Source: Montifringilla adamsi
Lineage: Eukaryota > Chordata > Aves > Passeriformes > Passeridae
DNA length: 64,000 nucleotides
Assembly (NCBI GenBank): GCA_017590115.1
Contig: JAGGNK010015558.1
Coordinates: 793,841 to 857,840, forward strand
Direction: 5' to 3'
Positions 63,611-64,000 of this stretch are shown piece by piece (within the stretch, counting starts at the first letter, position 1; each line of letters starts with the position of its first letter). Position numbers and translations under genes: made by a program. The notes below the pieces were generated by a model that was not told the DNA's origin, did no database searches, and worked only from the letters and a program-made list of their open reading frames with translations.

Positions 63611-64000
63611 CCGTATCATATGCCACAGACAAGATACTGCTGTCTAGGTGGAGAACCTGGTTGTGAAAGTATCTGATGCAGAGACTGACGCACCCAAGAC
63701 ATGGGCCACAGAGGAACATCAGAACAAAGAGAAAGTGCATCAGGCTGCTAAGATTGAAGCAAATCAGGTGGATCAAAATTGTCAATATAAGGGAAAATTA
63801 TTGCTAGTTTGGTGCACCCATGACACCTCAGATAATCAAGGATGAGATGCAAATCATAGGTGGACACTTGATCCAGGGGTGGACTCGACCATGGACACAA
63901 CTGCACAGATTATCCATGAATGTGAAACATGCCTTGCAATTAAACAGGCCAAGTGGTTAAAGCCTTTCTAGTACGGAAAATGACAACTGAAACAGAAATA

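Larger units (their letters stand above)
60092..64000 (+). mobile_element. Decayed ERVL-type endogenous retrovirus, 3' side outside window
   Basis: The left LTR starts at TGTCCTGCTTTCAGCTGGG (60092) and runs to about 60580, with a TATA-like tacataaa near 60331 and ATTAAA at 60465-60470. Downstream, + strand frames broken by stops and indels resemble gag (about 60800-61230), protease (about 61380-61560), RNase H (about 61900-62190) and the start of integrase with a Cys-x2-Cys zinc-site remnant (63640 onward). Most of the reverse transcriptase region appears deleted. No frame is intact. Interrupted by a second LTR at 62193-63610. Antisense to FAM169A. Confidence 0.8.

Overview
This is a vertebrate, almost certainly avian, genomic window. 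The coding sequence is split by GT-AG introns. CpG islands mark two gene starts. The dispersed repeats are CR1-type LINE 3' ends and LTRs that look like those of songbirds. The gene order HEXB - GFM2 - NSA2 - FAM169A matches human 5q13.3. In birds that block lies on the Z chromosome, so a Z (or W gametolog) origin is likely; this is inference from synteny. I see no bacterial, viral-genome or CRISPR content and no tRNA or rRNA gene.

Layout: 1-2574 is upstream sequence with no recognisable gene, followed by an antisense CR1 fragment that stops just before the HEXB CpG island. HEXB runs on + from 3244 to 19705 in 14 exons (559 codons from the first ATG). GFM2 runs on - from 37424 down to 20749 in 20 coding exons (777 codons in my model), plus a non-coding first exon near 38026-38400. 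HEXB and GFM2 converge, with likely poly(A) signals about 0.45 kb apart. GFM2 and NSA2 diverge from one shared CpG island (about 37,990-38,900). NSA2 runs on + from 38615 to 43512 in six exons (260 codons, the same length as human). FAM169A enters on - with its last six coding exons (60028 down to 51803) and a probable 3' UTR of about 3.6 kb. Its upstream exons lie beyond the window or were not found.

Functions: HEXB is a lysosomal glycosidase subunit. GFM2 is the mitochondrial ribosome-recycling GTPase. NSA2 is a nucleolar 60S assembly factor. FAM169A (SLAP75) is a lamin-associated protein. They do not form one pathway. What links them physically is the GFM2/NSA2 bidirectional promoter and the two convergent 3' ends.

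Repeats: several CR1 copies; a complete 645-bp solo LTR in a FAM169A intron; and, at the right edge, a decayed ERVL-type provirus interrupted by a second, 1.4-kb solo LTR. No new multi-gene system is evident. The points most worth checking are a perfect 20-bp-stem hairpin in HEXB intron 5, an unusual two-residue change beside the NKMD motif of GFM2, the uncertain GFM2 presequence exons, and an alpha-like loop in HEXB.
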